DNA from: Oscillospiraceae bacterium
GTDB taxonomy: Bacteria > Bacillota > Clostridia > Oscillospirales > Ruminococcaceae
Length of the DNA stretch: 64,000 bases
Assembly: GCA_015066115.1 (NCBI GenBank)
Contig: SVOZ01000001.1
Span: 172,802 to 236,801 of the forward strand
Reading direction: 5' to 3'
The position numbers and the translations under genes were made by a program. A model generated the notes under the pieces. That model had not been told where the DNA came from. It worked only from the letters and a program-made list of their open reading frames with translations, and searched no databases. How positions within the stretch are numbered: position 1 is the first letter of the stretch; each line of letters opens with the position of its first letter. Positions 1 to 9,207 of the stretch are shown here, piece after piece.

Positions 1-7
1 AAAGTAG

Positions 8-1246
8 GTGTCAGGAGCATCAAAAATTGTTAAAACGCTGCTTGTATCGCTTCTTGCAGTTTTTCTGCTTGTCTTTGTGGGATACCAGATATACAGCGCG
101 GTTTACTCTCCTTATCATACAGAAACAGTTTCGGAGCTAACCCACGAAAACAAAATAGAACTTAACGGAATGTTTTTGCGTTCTGAGGAAAATGTAACAG
201 CCGCTCATAAAGGATATATAGTTCATTATTTGTATTCTGACGGACAAAAGGTCGGAGCGGGCGGAACGGTTGCAGAGCTTTATGCCTCGGAATCGGATGT
301 TGTAAATTATGAAAAGATCAAAGAGCTTAAAAATCTTTTAAGCCTTTTGGAAGAGTCGCAGGACCAATCAAGCGTTTTGGTTACAAATGCCGACCAGATC
401 AATACTCAGATAAATAATAAGATCAAGGAATATTCCCAGGCTGTTTATAATAACGATGCTGATGCGATCGAGCGATGCAAAAATGACCTGCAGGTGCTTT
501 TAAACCGTCGAAATATAATAACCGAGAAGGAAACCGATTTTAATGATTATATTTCTCAGGTTAAAAAAGAAATTAAAACCTTAGAAGGTAAAATTAAAAA
601 TGCGCTTAAATCTGTTTATGCCCAGAAAAACGGAAACTTTGTTATATCTGCTGACGGTTTTGAAAAAACAGCTCAGTATTCAAAGCTTTCTTCGCTGTCT
701 GCCGCAGAAATAGAAAAGTTTATAAATGACGAAGCTCCGCAGAGCGTTGCCGATAACACTATTGGAAAGCTTATAACCGATTTTGATTGGCACTATGTTT
801 TTATGCTTCCGATAGACGACAGCGAGTATCACAAAAAGATAAAAGCGGGGACAAGCCTTAAAATTCGCTTCCCCGACATTTCGGAAAAACCCGTTAATGT
901 TATTGTCAGCAGTGTTGCGCTCTCTGAAGAAGAGGGAAAGATGGCTGTGTTTGTAAAGTCTAATCAGATGACGGGCAAATTCTGCTCGGCAAGACGTGAA
1001 AAGGCGGAACTGATTTTTTCATCTGTTAAGGGATACAGAGTTCCTAAAAGTGCTATTCGTATTGTTGATGGAGAACAAGGTGTATATGTTGTTATAGGAC
1101 AGCAAATGATGTTCAGAAAAGTCGATGTAATTTTTGAGGGCAATGATTATGTTGTTTGCAGTGCCGCTAACGGAAGCGGAACCCTTAAGCCGTTTGATGA
1201 TGTAATTGTGAAAGGAACTGACCTGTATGACGGTAAAACCATCTGA
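8..1246 (+). CDS. HlyD-like membrane-anchored adaptor protein
   Basis: This 412-residue protein starts with an N-terminal transmembrane helix (about residues 9-30), followed by a short lipoyl/barrel-like segment, a long charged helical stretch (about 95-205, probably coiled coil) and a second beta-rich half. That order resembles HlyD/RND-type adaptor proteins, but no transporter partner is visible. An in-frame TAG at 5-7 means the reading frame cannot begin earlier than the GTG at 8; there is no clear ribosome binding site and the upstream gene is outside the window. It overlaps the next gene by 20 bp, so it belongs to the division-cluster operon. Its role in that operon is unknown; an envelope-linked function is inferred only from topology and context. 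Confidence 0.6.
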   Translation: MSGASKIVKTLLVSLLAVFLLVFVGYQIYSAVYSPYHTETVSELTHENKIELNGMFLRSEENVTAAHKGYIVHYLYSDGQKVGAGGTVAELYASESDVVNYEKIKELKNLLSLLEESQDQSSVLVTNADQINTQINNKIKEYSQAVYNNDADAIERCKNDLQVLLNRRNIITEKETDFNDYISQVKKEIKTLEGKIKNALKSVYAQKNGNFVISADGFEKTAQYSKLSSLSAAEIEKFINDEAPQSVADNTIGKLITDFDWHYVFMLPIDDSEYHKKIKAGTSLKIRFPDISEKPVNVIVSSVALSEEEGKMAVFVKSNQMTGKFCSARREKAELIFSSVKGYRVPKSAIRIVDGEQGVYVVIGQQMMFRKVDVIFEGNDYVVCSAANGSGTLKPFDDVIVKGTDLYDGKTI

Positions 1247-1940
1247 AATAGCAGTAGTTGAAAATTTAAAGGTTATCCGCGATAAAATTTCTGTTGCCGC
1301 CCAAAAAACCGGACGAAACGCAAATGATATTCGCCTTATGGCCGTTACTAAAACAGTCGCCCCCGAGCTTGTTAATGTTGCAATAGATAACGGTGTTGAT
1401 CTGCTTGGCGAAAATAGAGTGCAGGAATATCTCGATAAAAAGGATTCTTATGTCCCAGATACAGAAACTCACTTTATCGGACATCTGCAGACTAATAAGG
1501 TTAAATATATCATTGATAAGGTCGATATGATACAGTCTGTTGACAGTGTAAAGCTTGCTCGTGAGATCAGCAAAAACGCTGTAAAAAACAATCTCATTAT
1601 GGATATTCTTGTTGAAATTAATATCGGGGAAGAAAGCTCAAAATCGGGCACAAGTCCTCAAATGGCACAGGAGCTTGTTTGCGAAATAGCAGAGCTTGAG
1701 GGGCTTCGCATTAAGGGACTTATGTCAATTCCGCCGATTTGTGAGAAAAAAGAGCAAAGTTTGCATTATTTTTCGCAGTTAAGGCAAATATTTGTTGACA
1801 TTAGAGACAAAAACATAGATAATGTATATATGGAGTGTCTTTCGATGGGAATGTCACAAGATTATGAGGCTGCCATTGAAATGGGATCCAATATTGTTCG
1901 TATAGGTTCGGCGCTTTTTGGCCAGCGCCAATATCATTGA
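1227..1940 (+). CDS. yggS: YggS/PLPBP family pyridoxal-phosphate homeostasis protein
   Basis: A 237-residue single-domain PLP-binding TIM barrel of the YggS/YlmE/PROSC family. The AVTKT segment near residues 40-43 carries the Lys (K42) that binds PLP. The GENRVQEY and HFIGHLQTNK segments and the C-terminal SMGMSQDYEAAI segment are hallmarks of the family. It regulates free PLP rather than catalysing a known reaction. The ATG lies 20 bp inside the preceding gene with an AAAGGAA ribosome binding site. It is followed directly by sepF, the arrangement known for ylmE-sepF in Gram-positive bacteria. Confidence 0.95.
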   Translation: MTVKPSEIAVVENLKVIRDKISVAAQKTGRNANDIRLMAVTKTVAPELVNVAIDNGVDLLGENRVQEYLDKKDSYVPDTETHFIGHLQTNKVKYIIDKVDMIQSVDSVKLAREISKNAVKNNLIMDILVEINIGEESSKSGTSPQMAQELVCEIAELEGLRIKGLMSIPPICEKKEQSLHYFSQLRQIFVDIRDKNIDNVYMECLSMGMSQDYEAAIEMGSNIVRIGSALFGQRQYH

Positions 1941-1966
1941 TAAATAATTGAAAGAGAGGCATTAAA

Positions 1967-2416
1967 ATGGGATTATTCGGAAAATTATTCGGAGATGCAG
2001 AAGACGAGCAGTTTGAAAATGAGAGAGACGGATTGGGCGAGGATCTAATTCACAACAGCGAGCTTGTTGCTGCTGACGATACTACAGTTTCCTATGGCAA
2101 TGAGAAAAACCGTAACAGAGTTGTTAACATTCATGCAACAACTCAGCTTCAGGTTATTCTTGTTAAGCCTGAAAGATTTGAGGACGCACGCACCATTGCT
2201 GATCACCTCAACTCAAAAAGAACTGTTGTTTTAAATCTTGAATCCACAAATAAAGATGTTTCAAGAAGACTTATCGACTTTTTAAGCGGAGTTGCTTATG
2301 CAAATCATGGACAGATCAAGCGCGTTGCAAACTCTACATTTATCATCACTCCTTACAATGTTGCAATTGAGGGAGATCTTCTTGATGAGCTTGAAAACAG
2401 CGGTGTTTATTTCTAA
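1967..2416 (+). CDS. sepF: Cell division protein SepF
   Basis: A 149-residue protein with the SepF architecture: a short N-terminal amphipathic membrane-targeting helix (MGLFGKLFG), an acidic linker, and a C-terminal SepF domain (about 65-149) with the RPERFEDAR-like and VVLNLE segments, here as KPERFEDARTIAD and VVLNLES. SepF polymerises and anchors FtsZ to the membrane during septation. The gene sits between yggS and the ylmH-like gene. A GAGAGG ribosome binding site precedes the ATG. Confidence 0.95.
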   Translation: MGLFGKLFGDAEDEQFENERDGLGEDLIHNSELVAADDTTVSYGNEKNRNRVVNIHATTQLQVILVKPERFEDARTIADHLNSKRTVVLNLESTNKDVSRRLIDFLSGVAYANHGQIKRVANSTFIITPYNVAIEGDLLDELENSGVYF

Positions 2417-2421
2417 AAAAT

Positions 2422-3195
2422 ATGAATGAGCATCTGAAACAGCTTAATCTTAGCCGTGAAGAAGAAATATTATCTGCAAGGATTGAGGATCTTTTTGCCG
2501 CTTGCGATAAAAATAATATTCCTAAATTCACAGGGTTTCTTGACCTGCGTCAGCAAAGAATTGCAGAGTGTACAGCATCAGCTATTGATGCATCTGCCTT
2601 TCAGTTTTTTGGCGGTTTTGAAGGTGCCGAACGTAAAATGTTCGGCGTTTTTCCTGATTATATCATTGATAAAAACGTAGAATTTCCGATCTGTTTTGTC
2701 GAGATAACTCACAGGTTACCGCTTAATCATCGCGATTTTCTTGGATCGCTTATGTCGCTTGGCATAAAAAGAGAGGTTGTAGGGGATATAATCGTTGGTG
2801 AAAATAAGAGCTATGTGATTTTGCAGGAAAATATGTCCGGACACGTGATGGACAATATTTCAAAAATCGGCAATGTCGGCGTTTCCTTGCGTAAATGTGA
2901 GCTTAGCGAGCTTAAGATAAGCCAAAACAAATTTGAAGAAAACAGCGCAATTGTTGCGTCAATGAGGCTTGACTGCGTTGTTGCCGCTCTTTCAAATAAG
3001 AGCAGGGCGGAGTCTGCAAAATTTGTTGTTTCAGAAAGAGTAAATGTAAATCACGAGGTTATTACAAACTGCTCTAAAAATTTAAACCCAGGCGATGTTG
3101 TTTCTATTCGCTCGGTAGGGAAGTTTGTTATCGGGGAGTGTACAGGCAGAACTAAAAAAGGAAGATTGGTCCTTTGTTATAAAAAATATATTTAA
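2422..3195 (+). CDS. ylmH: YlmH family S4-domain RNA-binding protein
   Basis: A 257-residue YlmH-type protein. The N-terminal two thirds is the YlmH domain, with the LSREEE start and the central FLGSLMSLGIKREVVGDI signature. The C-terminal S4 domain (about 180-255) contains the DCVVAALSNKSRAESAKFV motif that contacts RNA. Family members associate with ribosomes and have been linked to ribosome rescue and division. It follows sepF by 5 bp and precedes divIVA, the standard Firmicutes order; a ylmG-like gene that often lies between is absent here. Confidence 0.9.
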   Translation: MNEHLKQLNLSREEEILSARIEDLFAACDKNNIPKFTGFLDLRQQRIAECTASAIDASAFQFFGGFEGAERKMFGVFPDYIIDKNVEFPICFVEITHRLPLNHRDFLGSLMSLGIKREVVGDIIVGENKSYVILQENMSGHVMDNISKIGNVGVSLRKCELSELKISQNKFEENSAIVASMRLDCVVAALSNKSRAESAKFVVSERVNVNHEVITNCSKNLNPGDVVSIRSVGKFVIGECTGRTKKGRLVLCYKKYI

Positions 3196-3210
3196 TGGGA
3201 GGTTTCCGGG

Positions 3211-3987
3211 GTGCTTACTATTAATGAAATCAAAAACAAAAAATTTGACAAATCCGCCTTTGGTTACAAGGTAGAGGATGTTGAAGCATTCTTAAATCAG
3301 GTTATCGATTATGTTACAGCTATCGAAAACGAAAAGGCTGAAACCGAGAAAAAACTCGTTGTTCTTGCAAACAAAATAGAGGAATACCGCAATCAAGAGG
3401 ATAGTCTTAGCCAGGTGCTTCTCGGAGCACAGAAGCTTAGCGATAGCATACTTAAAGAAGCAAAGAACCGTGCAGAAATTATTATGCGCGATGCCACAAT
3501 AAAGTCCGAGAATATTCTTAAAAATGTTAAGGACGATGTTAAGCGTGAGGAAGTTATCTTAAATAAAATGAAGCGCGAGGTTGACGCTTTTAAAACCAAG
3601 ATGCTTACAATGTACAGCTCGCACATTGATATGTTAAAGAGCATTCCCGAAATAGAGCACGCAAAAGAAGAGGAAAAAGAAGAACCTGAGGTAAAAGAAG
3701 AGCCTGTAGTAGTTGAAGCGGCACCCGCTGAGGAGCCTGCACAAGAGCCTGCACAAGAAGAGGCTGTGGCTGCTGAAGTTTCTGAGCCCTCTGAGGAGCC
3801 TGTTAAACATGAGGAAGAAGCACAGGGACAGGAGCCTGCAAAAGAAGAGCCTGAGGAAGAGGGCTTTAAAATAAGCGGAGGATTTAAGTTCAGCCGCTTT
3901 GATGAAAACGAACCTAAAAAGGAATCCAAGTTCGGTCCCCTTAAGTTTGGAGACAGCTACGATCTGGATGACGATAATAAAAGATAA
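3211..3987 (+). CDS. divIVA: DivIVA-domain polar scaffold protein
   Basis: 258 residues, GTG start behind a GGGAGG ribosome binding site. The N-terminal DivIVA domain has the FDKSAFGYKVEDVEAFL signature (about 12-28), followed by a long coiled coil to about residue 145. An acidic Pro/Glu/Ala-rich tail (about 150-215) is encoded by short imperfect repeats, and the C-terminus is charged. DivIVA senses negatively curved membrane at septa and poles and recruits division, wall-synthesis and sporulation partners. The tail is longer and more repetitive than in Bacillus DivIVA, so tail length may vary between strains. Confidence 0.9.
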   Translation: MLTINEIKNKKFDKSAFGYKVEDVEAFLNQVIDYVTAIENEKAETEKKLVVLANKIEEYRNQEDSLSQVLLGAQKLSDSILKEAKNRAEIIMRDATIKSENILKNVKDDVKREEVILNKMKREVDAFKTKMLTMYSSHIDMLKSIPEIEHAKEEEKEEPEVKEEPVVVEAAPAEEPAQEPAQEEAVAAEVSEPSEEPVKHEEEAQGQEPAKEEPEEEGFKISGGFKFSRFDENEPKKESKFGPLKFGDSYDLDDDNKR

Positions 3988-4012
3988 ACAATCATTTTGA
4001 GGAGAGAGCACA

Positions 4013-6802
4013 ATGCCACAGGATTATAACCAGACCTTAAACCTGCCGCAAACCGATTTTGCTATGCGTGCAGGTCTTCCCCAGAGAGAACCCGAGATGT
4101 TCAAGAAAATTGATGACGATAACATCTATGGAAAACTCATTGAAAAAAACAAAGGAAAACCGCAGTACATCCTTCACGATGGCCCTCCGTACGCAAACGG
4201 AGATATTCATCTTGGAACTGCGCTCAATAAGGTTTTAAAGGATTTTATTGTTAAATATAAAAATATGGCAGGATTTTATTCCCCGTACATTCCGGGATGG
4301 GATACCCACGGACTGCCTATTGAATTAAAAGCAATAAAAAAGATCGGCGTTGATAAGGCGCTTCTCTCTCCTGTAGAACTGAGAAAGCATTGCCGCGATT
4401 TTGCCCTTATGTATGTAGATAACCAGAGAAATCAGTTTAAGCGTTTGGGCTCAATTGGCGACTATTCAGATCCTTATCTCACATTAAAACCCGAGTTTGA
4501 GGCCAAGCAGATCGAGATATTCGGCGATATGGCTGAAAAGGGATATATCTATAAAGGTCTTAAGCCTGTTTATTGGTGTCCCACCTGTGAAACGGCGCTT
4601 GCAGAGGCTGAAATTGAATATTCTGAGGACCCTTGTCATTCAATTTATGTAAAATTTAAGGTTACAGACGATAAGGGCAAAATCTCAGCCCTTGGAGCAG
4701 ACCCCGCGAAGACATATTTTGTTATCTGGACAACTACTACCTGGACTCTGCCCGCAAACGTTGCAATTTGTATCGGACCTGAGTACACCTATGCCGCAGT
4801 TAAAGCAAACGGCGAGTATTATATAATCGCTCAGGAACTTATTGAGCCAACAATGAAGGCGGCAGGCATTGAGGATTACGAGGTTGTTGGAACTGCAAAG
4901 GGAAGCGAGTTAGAGCTTGTTGAAACCGCTCATCCTTTCATTGACAGAACTTCTTACATTATTGTTGGTAATCACGTAACCTTAGAGAGCGGTACAGGAT
5001 GTGTTCATACAGCGCCCGGCCACGGTGTTGAGGACTTTGAGGTTTGCAGAAACTATCCTCAGATTCCCATCGTTGTTCCTGTTGACTCAAAGGGTTATAT
5101 GACAGAGGAAGCAGGCCAGTTTGCAGGACTTTCTACAAATGATGCAAACAAGGCTATTGCTAAGCACCTCGACGAAACCGGAAGCCTTTTTGCGCTTCAG
5201 AAGATTATTCACCAGTATCCTCATTGCTGGCGTTGTAAGGACCCCGTTCTCTTCAGAGCAACTAAACAGTGGTTCTGCTCGATTGACGGATTTAAGGATG
5301 ACGCTATTAAGGCTATTGAGGGTGTTGAGTGGATTCCCCAGTGGGGCGAGGATCGCATTAAGGGAATGGTCCGCGATAGAAGTGACTGGTGTATTTCCCG
5401 TCAGCGTACCTGGGGCGTTCCTATTCCTATTTTCTATTGTGAAAAATGCGGAAAAGAGCACATTACCAAGGAGAGTATTAAGGCAGTTGCCGAGCTATTC
5501 CGTAAATATGGTTCTGATGCTTGGTACACCTATGAGGCTAACGAAATTCTCCCTGAGGGAACCGTTTGCAGCGAGTGCGGACACAATGTGTTTACTAAAG
5601 AAACAGATATTATGGACGTTTGGTTTGATTCTGGATCATCTCACGCCGCTGTTTTGCAGCAGAGAGATGAGGTTTCCTGGCCCGCTGACCTCTATTTAGA
5701 GGGCGCTGACCAGTATCGCGGTTGGTTCCAGTCGTCACTTCTTACATCTGTTGCATGGTGCGGAAAAGCACCTTACAAGGCCGTTTGTACTCACGGCTGG
5801 GTTGTTGACGGCGAAGGCAAAAAGATGTCCAAGTCCCTTGGCAACGGAATTTTACCCGATGAAATTGTCAGCGAATACGGTGCTGATATTTTAAGACTTT
5901 GGGTTGCATCCTCTGATTATCACGCTGATATCAGAATTTCCAAAGACATCTTAAAACAGCTTTCTGAGGGCTACAGAAAGATCCGCAACACCGCAAGATA
6001 TATCCTTGGAAATATCTCTGATTTTGATCCCAATAAAAATATGGTTGCCTTTGACGATATGGCAGATATTGATAAGTGGGCGCTCATTAAGCTTGATGAA
6101 CTCAAAAAGAAGGTTACAGATGCTTACGATGCATTTGAATTCCATCAGGTTTATCATTCAATTCGCAATTTCTGTGTTATAGATATGTCCAATTTCTATC
6201 TTGATGTTCTTAAGGATCGTTTGTACTGTGATAAAACCGACTCAGTTTCAAGAAGAGCGGCACAGAGCGCAATGTATGTTATTTTAAATTCGCTTACAAA
6301 GATGCTTGCTCCTATCCTCGCATTTACTTCTGAGGAGATCTGGCAGTGTATGCCGCATCTTGATTGCGAAAACACAGAAAATGTTCTCCTTAACGACATG
6401 CCTAAGTTTGAGGGAATAACCGCTCAAGATGGCTTTATGGAAAAATGGGAGAAGATTCATGCTGTTAAAGATGCAGTTAAGAAACAGCTTGAAGAGCTTC
6501 GTGCACAAAAGGTTATCGGCTCTTCTCTTGACGCTGAGGTAACACTTTACGCCGATGGAGATTACTTTGAGTTCCTTTCGTCGATTGAGGAGGTTCTTCC
6601 CCAGGTTCTTATCGTTTCCAAGGTCTCGCTTGTAAAAGGAAACGGCGGAAGGGCAGACGACGAGCTTAAAGAACTTGGCATTGAAGTCGCAAAAGCTGGC
6701 GGATGTAAATGTGCTCGTTGCTGGACTTATAGTGACAGCGTTGGAAAAGATGCAGACCATCCCGAAATTTGTGAGCGCTGCGCAGCTGTAATAAAGGGTT
6801 AA
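4013..6802 (+). CDS. ileS: Isoleucyl-tRNA synthetase
   Basis: 929 residues, the full length for bacterial IleRS. The class I signature is HLGT at about residues 66-69 (HIGH equivalent) and KMSKS at about 603-607. Between them lies the large CP1 editing domain, with WTTTTWTLPAN and the GTGCVHTAPGHG segment. The C-terminus has the zinc-binding Cys pairs C900/C903 and C920/C923, typical of the bacterial form. It charges tRNA-Ile with isoleucine in the cytosol. No T-box leader is visible upstream; the gene follows divIVA by 25 bp with a GGAGAG site and appears co-transcribed. A strong terminator follows. Confidence 0.98.
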   Translation: MPQDYNQTLNLPQTDFAMRAGLPQREPEMFKKIDDDNIYGKLIEKNKGKPQYILHDGPPYANGDIHLGTALNKVLKDFIVKYKNMAGFYSPYIPGWDTHGLPIELKAIKKIGVDKALLSPVELRKHCRDFALMYVDNQRNQFKRLGSIGDYSDPYLTLKPEFEAKQIEIFGDMAEKGYIYKGLKPVYWCPTCETALAEAEIEYSEDPCHSIYVKFKVTDDKGKISALGADPAKTYFVIWTTTTWTLPANVAICIGPEYTYAAVKANGEYYIIAQELIEPTMKAAGIEDYEVVGTAKGSELELVETAHPFIDRTSYIIVGNHVTLESGTGCVHTAPGHGVEDFEVCRNYPQIPIVVPVDSKGYMTEEAGQFAGLSTNDANKAIAKHLDETGSLFALQKIIHQYPHCWRCKDPVLFRATKQWFCSIDGFKDDAIKAIEGVEWIPQWGEDRIKGMVRDRSDWCISRQRTWGVPIPIFYCEKCGKEHITKESIKAVAELFRKYGSDAWYTYEANEILPEGTVCSECGHNVFTKETDIMDVWFDSGSSHAAVLQQRDEVSWPADLYLEGADQYRGWFQSSLLTSVAWCGKAPYKAVCTHGWVVDGEGKKMSKSLGNGILPDEIVSEYGADILRLWVASSDYHADIRISKDILKQLSEGYRKIRNTARYILGNISDFDPNKNMVAFDDMADIDKWALIKLDELKKKVTDAYDAFEFHQVYHSIRNFCVIDMSNFYLDVLKDRLYCDKTDSVSRRAAQSAMYVILNSLTKMLAPILAFTSEEIWQCMPHLDCENTENVLLNDMPKFEGITAQDGFMEKWEKIHAVKDAVKKQLEELRAQKVIGSSLDAEVTLYADGDYFEFLSSIEEVLPQVLIVSKVSLVKGNGGRADDELKELGIEVAKAGGCKCARCWTYSDSVGKDADHPEICERCAAVIKG

Positions 6803-6812
6803 AAACTATGGG

Positions 6813-6844
6813 AACGGGACACATAGTTTATGTGTCCCGTTTTT
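6813..6844 (+). terminator. Rho-independent terminator after ileS
   Basis: A perfect 13-bp stem (6813-6825 with 6829-6841) closes on a 3-nt loop and runs into T residues. It lies 11 bp after the ileS stop and separates ileS from lspA. Confidence 0.9.
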
Positions 6845-6865
6845 AAGTGTTAGGAGGTGTCATAA

Positions 6866-7396
6866 GTGAAGAAAATGTCGCTGCCGCATGTTAAGATGCT
6901 AATTATCCTTATTTCTGTTGCATTTATCGGGATAGATCAGCTTATAAAGTATGTGGTTGTAGATAATATGCAGCTTTATGACACCATTCCCATTATAAAC
7001 AATGCCATTCATATAACCTATGTTTTAAATGACGGTGCGGCGTTTAGTATGCTGTCGGGGCAGGCTTGGCTCCTTTGCGGAGTCACCTCGCTGCTTATGA
7101 TTGGATTAATCGTTTTCTTCTTTTTAAAATCAACTAATCACATCCCGACGCTTTGCTCTTTAGGGCTTATCATCTCTGGCGGAATAGGCAATTTGATTGA
7201 CAGATTTTTCCGTGGAGAGACCCTGTTTTACGGCAAGGTGGTCGACTATATTGATTTTAGGCTTATAAAATTTGCGGTTTTCAATTTTGCCGATTGTTGT
7301 GTTGTTATCGGCGGATGTTTATTGACTGCAATATATATTTATATGGTGTACAAGGAGTACAAAGAGAAAAAAATCGGAGAAACTGCCAATGAATGA
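6866..7396 (+). CDS. lspA: Lipoprotein signal peptidase II
   Basis: A 176-residue aspartyl protease of the inner membrane with four predicted membrane helices. The catalytic Asp pair is visible as D112 in GNLIDR and D143 in FNFAD, and the conserved LNDGAAF segment is present at about 54-60. It removes the signal peptide from diacylglyceryl prolipoproteins. The GTG start lies 6 bp behind a strong TAGGAGGTG site. It overlaps rluD by 8 bp; lspA-rluD pairing is common in Firmicutes. Confidence 0.96.
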   Translation: MKKMSLPHVKMLIILISVAFIGIDQLIKYVVVDNMQLYDTIPIINNAIHITYVLNDGAAFSMLSGQAWLLCGVTSLLMIGLIVFFFLKSTNHIPTLCSLGLIISGGIGNLIDRFFRGETLFYGKVVDYIDFRLIKFAVFNFADCCVVIGGCLLTAIYIYMVYKEYKEKKIGETANE

Positions 7397-8309
7397 GCAG
7401 GAAATGATATTTGTTGCCGAGATTGAAGATATTGGCAAGAGAATAGATAGTTTTTTGAGTGAAAAGGTTGAAACCTTTACACGTAGCCGAGTACAGAAAA
7501 TCATAGATGACGGCGGTGTGTTTGTAAACTCAAAGGTAGTTTCTAAAAGTTATAAACTTTGTGAAGGCGATAATGTAACCTTGAACGTGCCGGAAAACAC
7601 TGATTTGGAAATTTTACCCGAGGATATTAAACTTGATATAGTTTATGAAGATGATGATCTGCTTGTTGTAAACAAGCCAAAAGGAATGGTGGTTCACCCG
7701 GCGGCAGGCAACTATAGCGGAACGCTTGTAAATGCGCTTTTGTTTCATTGCAAAGGAAATCTTTCGGGAATAAACGGCGTAAATCGTCCCGGAATCGTGC
7801 ATAGAATAGATAAGGATACAAGCGGACTTGTTGTTGTGGCAAAAAGCGATGCGGCTCATATGGGGCTGTCTGAGCAGTTTGCAGAGCATTCTATCAAAAG
7901 GGAATACCACGCCGTTGTTTACGGGAATGTAAAAAACGATTTCGGCACAGTTAATGCTCCGATCGGAAGACACCCTGTTTTGAGAAAGCAAATGGCAATT
8001 ACATATACAAACTCCAAAAATGCAGTAACACATTATAATGTTATCGAAAGATTAAATGGCTTTACCTATATTTCCTGTAAGCTTGAAACGGGAAGGACAC
8101 ACCAGATTCGTGTTCATATGGCAAGCCTTGGCCATAGCCTTGCGGGAGACGAGGTTTATGGCCCTAAAAAAGTAATAAAGCAGTTAAATGGGCAGTGTTT
8201 GCATGCAAAGGTTTTGGGCTTTACACACCCTGTTACAAAACAACAACTGCTTTTTAACAGCGAATTGCCTGAGTACTTTGTGAAGTTCTTAAATTCGCTG
8301 AAAAAATAA
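7389..8309 (+). CDS. rluD: RluD-type 23S rRNA pseudouridine synthase
   Basis: 306 residues: N-terminal S4 domain (about 18-75) and a RluA/RluD catalytic domain. The catalytic Asp is D141 in the HRIDKDTSGL motif. The LETGRTHQIRVH and GDEVYG segments complete the family signature. It isomerises specific uridines in large-subunit rRNA. Start codon overlaps the end of lspA, indicating translational coupling. Clostridia often carry several RluD paralogues, so the exact target positions cannot be assigned. Confidence 0.92.
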   Translation: MNEQEMIFVAEIEDIGKRIDSFLSEKVETFTRSRVQKIIDDGGVFVNSKVVSKSYKLCEGDNVTLNVPENTDLEILPEDIKLDIVYEDDDLLVVNKPKGMVVHPAAGNYSGTLVNALLFHCKGNLSGINGVNRPGIVHRIDKDTSGLVVVAKSDAAHMGLSEQFAEHSIKREYHAVVYGNVKNDFGTVNAPIGRHPVLRKQMAITYTNSKNAVTHYNVIERLNGFTYISCKLETGRTHQIRVHMASLGHSLAGDEVYGPKKVIKQLNGQCLHAKVLGFTHPVTKQQLLFNSELPEYFVKFLNSLKK

Positions 8310-8360
8310 CACATTGGTCCTAATTTAGTTTAACTTTTACATAATATAGGAGGAAGAACA

Positions 8361-9203
8361 ATGCAGGAAACGACAAAGAAACAACTGCAAAAAACAGCCT
8401 GCGAAATCAGACTCGGAATTATTGAGGCTGTTCACAGCGCAAAATCTGGTCACCCGGGAGGCTCGCTTTCAATTGCTGATCTTCTCACATATCTTTATTT
8501 CGTTGAGATGAAGATCAACCCCCAAAATCCTAAGGATGAGAATAGAGACAGACTTGTTCTCTCTAAGGGACACTGCTCACCCGGCCTTTATTCTGCGCTT
8601 GCAAACCGCGGATATTTTCCGGTTGACGAGCTTAAAACCTTCCGTCACATTGGAAGCAGACTTCAGGGACACCCCGATATGAAGGGAATCCCCGGTGTTG
8701 ATATGAGTTCAGGCTCGCTTGGACAGGGTATTTCTGCCGCTTGCGGAATGGCTCTCGGCGCAAAAATCAACGGCGCCGATAACAGAGTTTATGCAATTTT
8801 AGGCGACGGTGAGTGCGAGGAAGGTCAGGTTTGGGAGGCCGCTATGTTTGCTGGTCATAAAAAACTTGATAATCTCTGCGCTATCGTTGACTATAACGGA
8901 CTTCAGATCGACGGAAAGCTTGATGAAGTTTGTTCTCCTGAGCCTCTTGATAAGAAATTTGAGGCTTTTGGATGGAATGTAATTGTAATCGACGCTCACG
9001 ATTTTGATAATTACGAGGCTGCTTTTGAAGCTGCAAAACAGTGCAAGGGCAAGCCTACCGCTATTATTCAGAAGAGTGTTAAGGGCAAGGGAGTTTCATA
9101 TATGGAAAATTCTGTTGCATGGCACGGAGCTGCTCCCAATGATGAACAGTATGAAGTTGCAATGAATGAGCTTAAAGCGGCTCTCAAAGAAATGGAGGCG
9201 TAA
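8361..9203 (+). CDS. Transketolase, N-terminal (TPP-binding) subunit
   Basis: 280 residues, corresponding to the first third of a full transketolase. SGHPGGSLS near residue 31 and the TPP/Mg motif GDGECEEGQVWEA near 149-161 are present. Together with the next gene it makes a split two-subunit transketolase for the non-oxidative pentose phosphate pathway, transferring two-carbon ketol units between sugar phosphates. An AGGAGG site precedes the ATG. Split transketolases are widespread in Clostridia. Confidence 0.93.
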   Translation: MQETTKKQLQKTACEIRLGIIEAVHSAKSGHPGGSLSIADLLTYLYFVEMKINPQNPKDENRDRLVLSKGHCSPGLYSALANRGYFPVDELKTFRHIGSRLQGHPDMKGIPGVDMSSGSLGQGISAACGMALGAKINGADNRVYAILGDGECEEGQVWEAAMFAGHKKLDNLCAIVDYNGLQIDGKLDEVCSPEPLDKKFEAFGWNVIVIDAHDFDNYEAAFEAAKQCKGKPTAIIQKSVKGKGVSYMENSVAWHGAAPNDEQYEVAMNELKAALKEMEA

Positions 9204-9207
9204 AACA

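Noticed and set aside
3990..4012. T-box leader for ileS.
   Set aside because: Only 25 bp separate divIVA and ileS and no specifier stem or antiterminator is visible.
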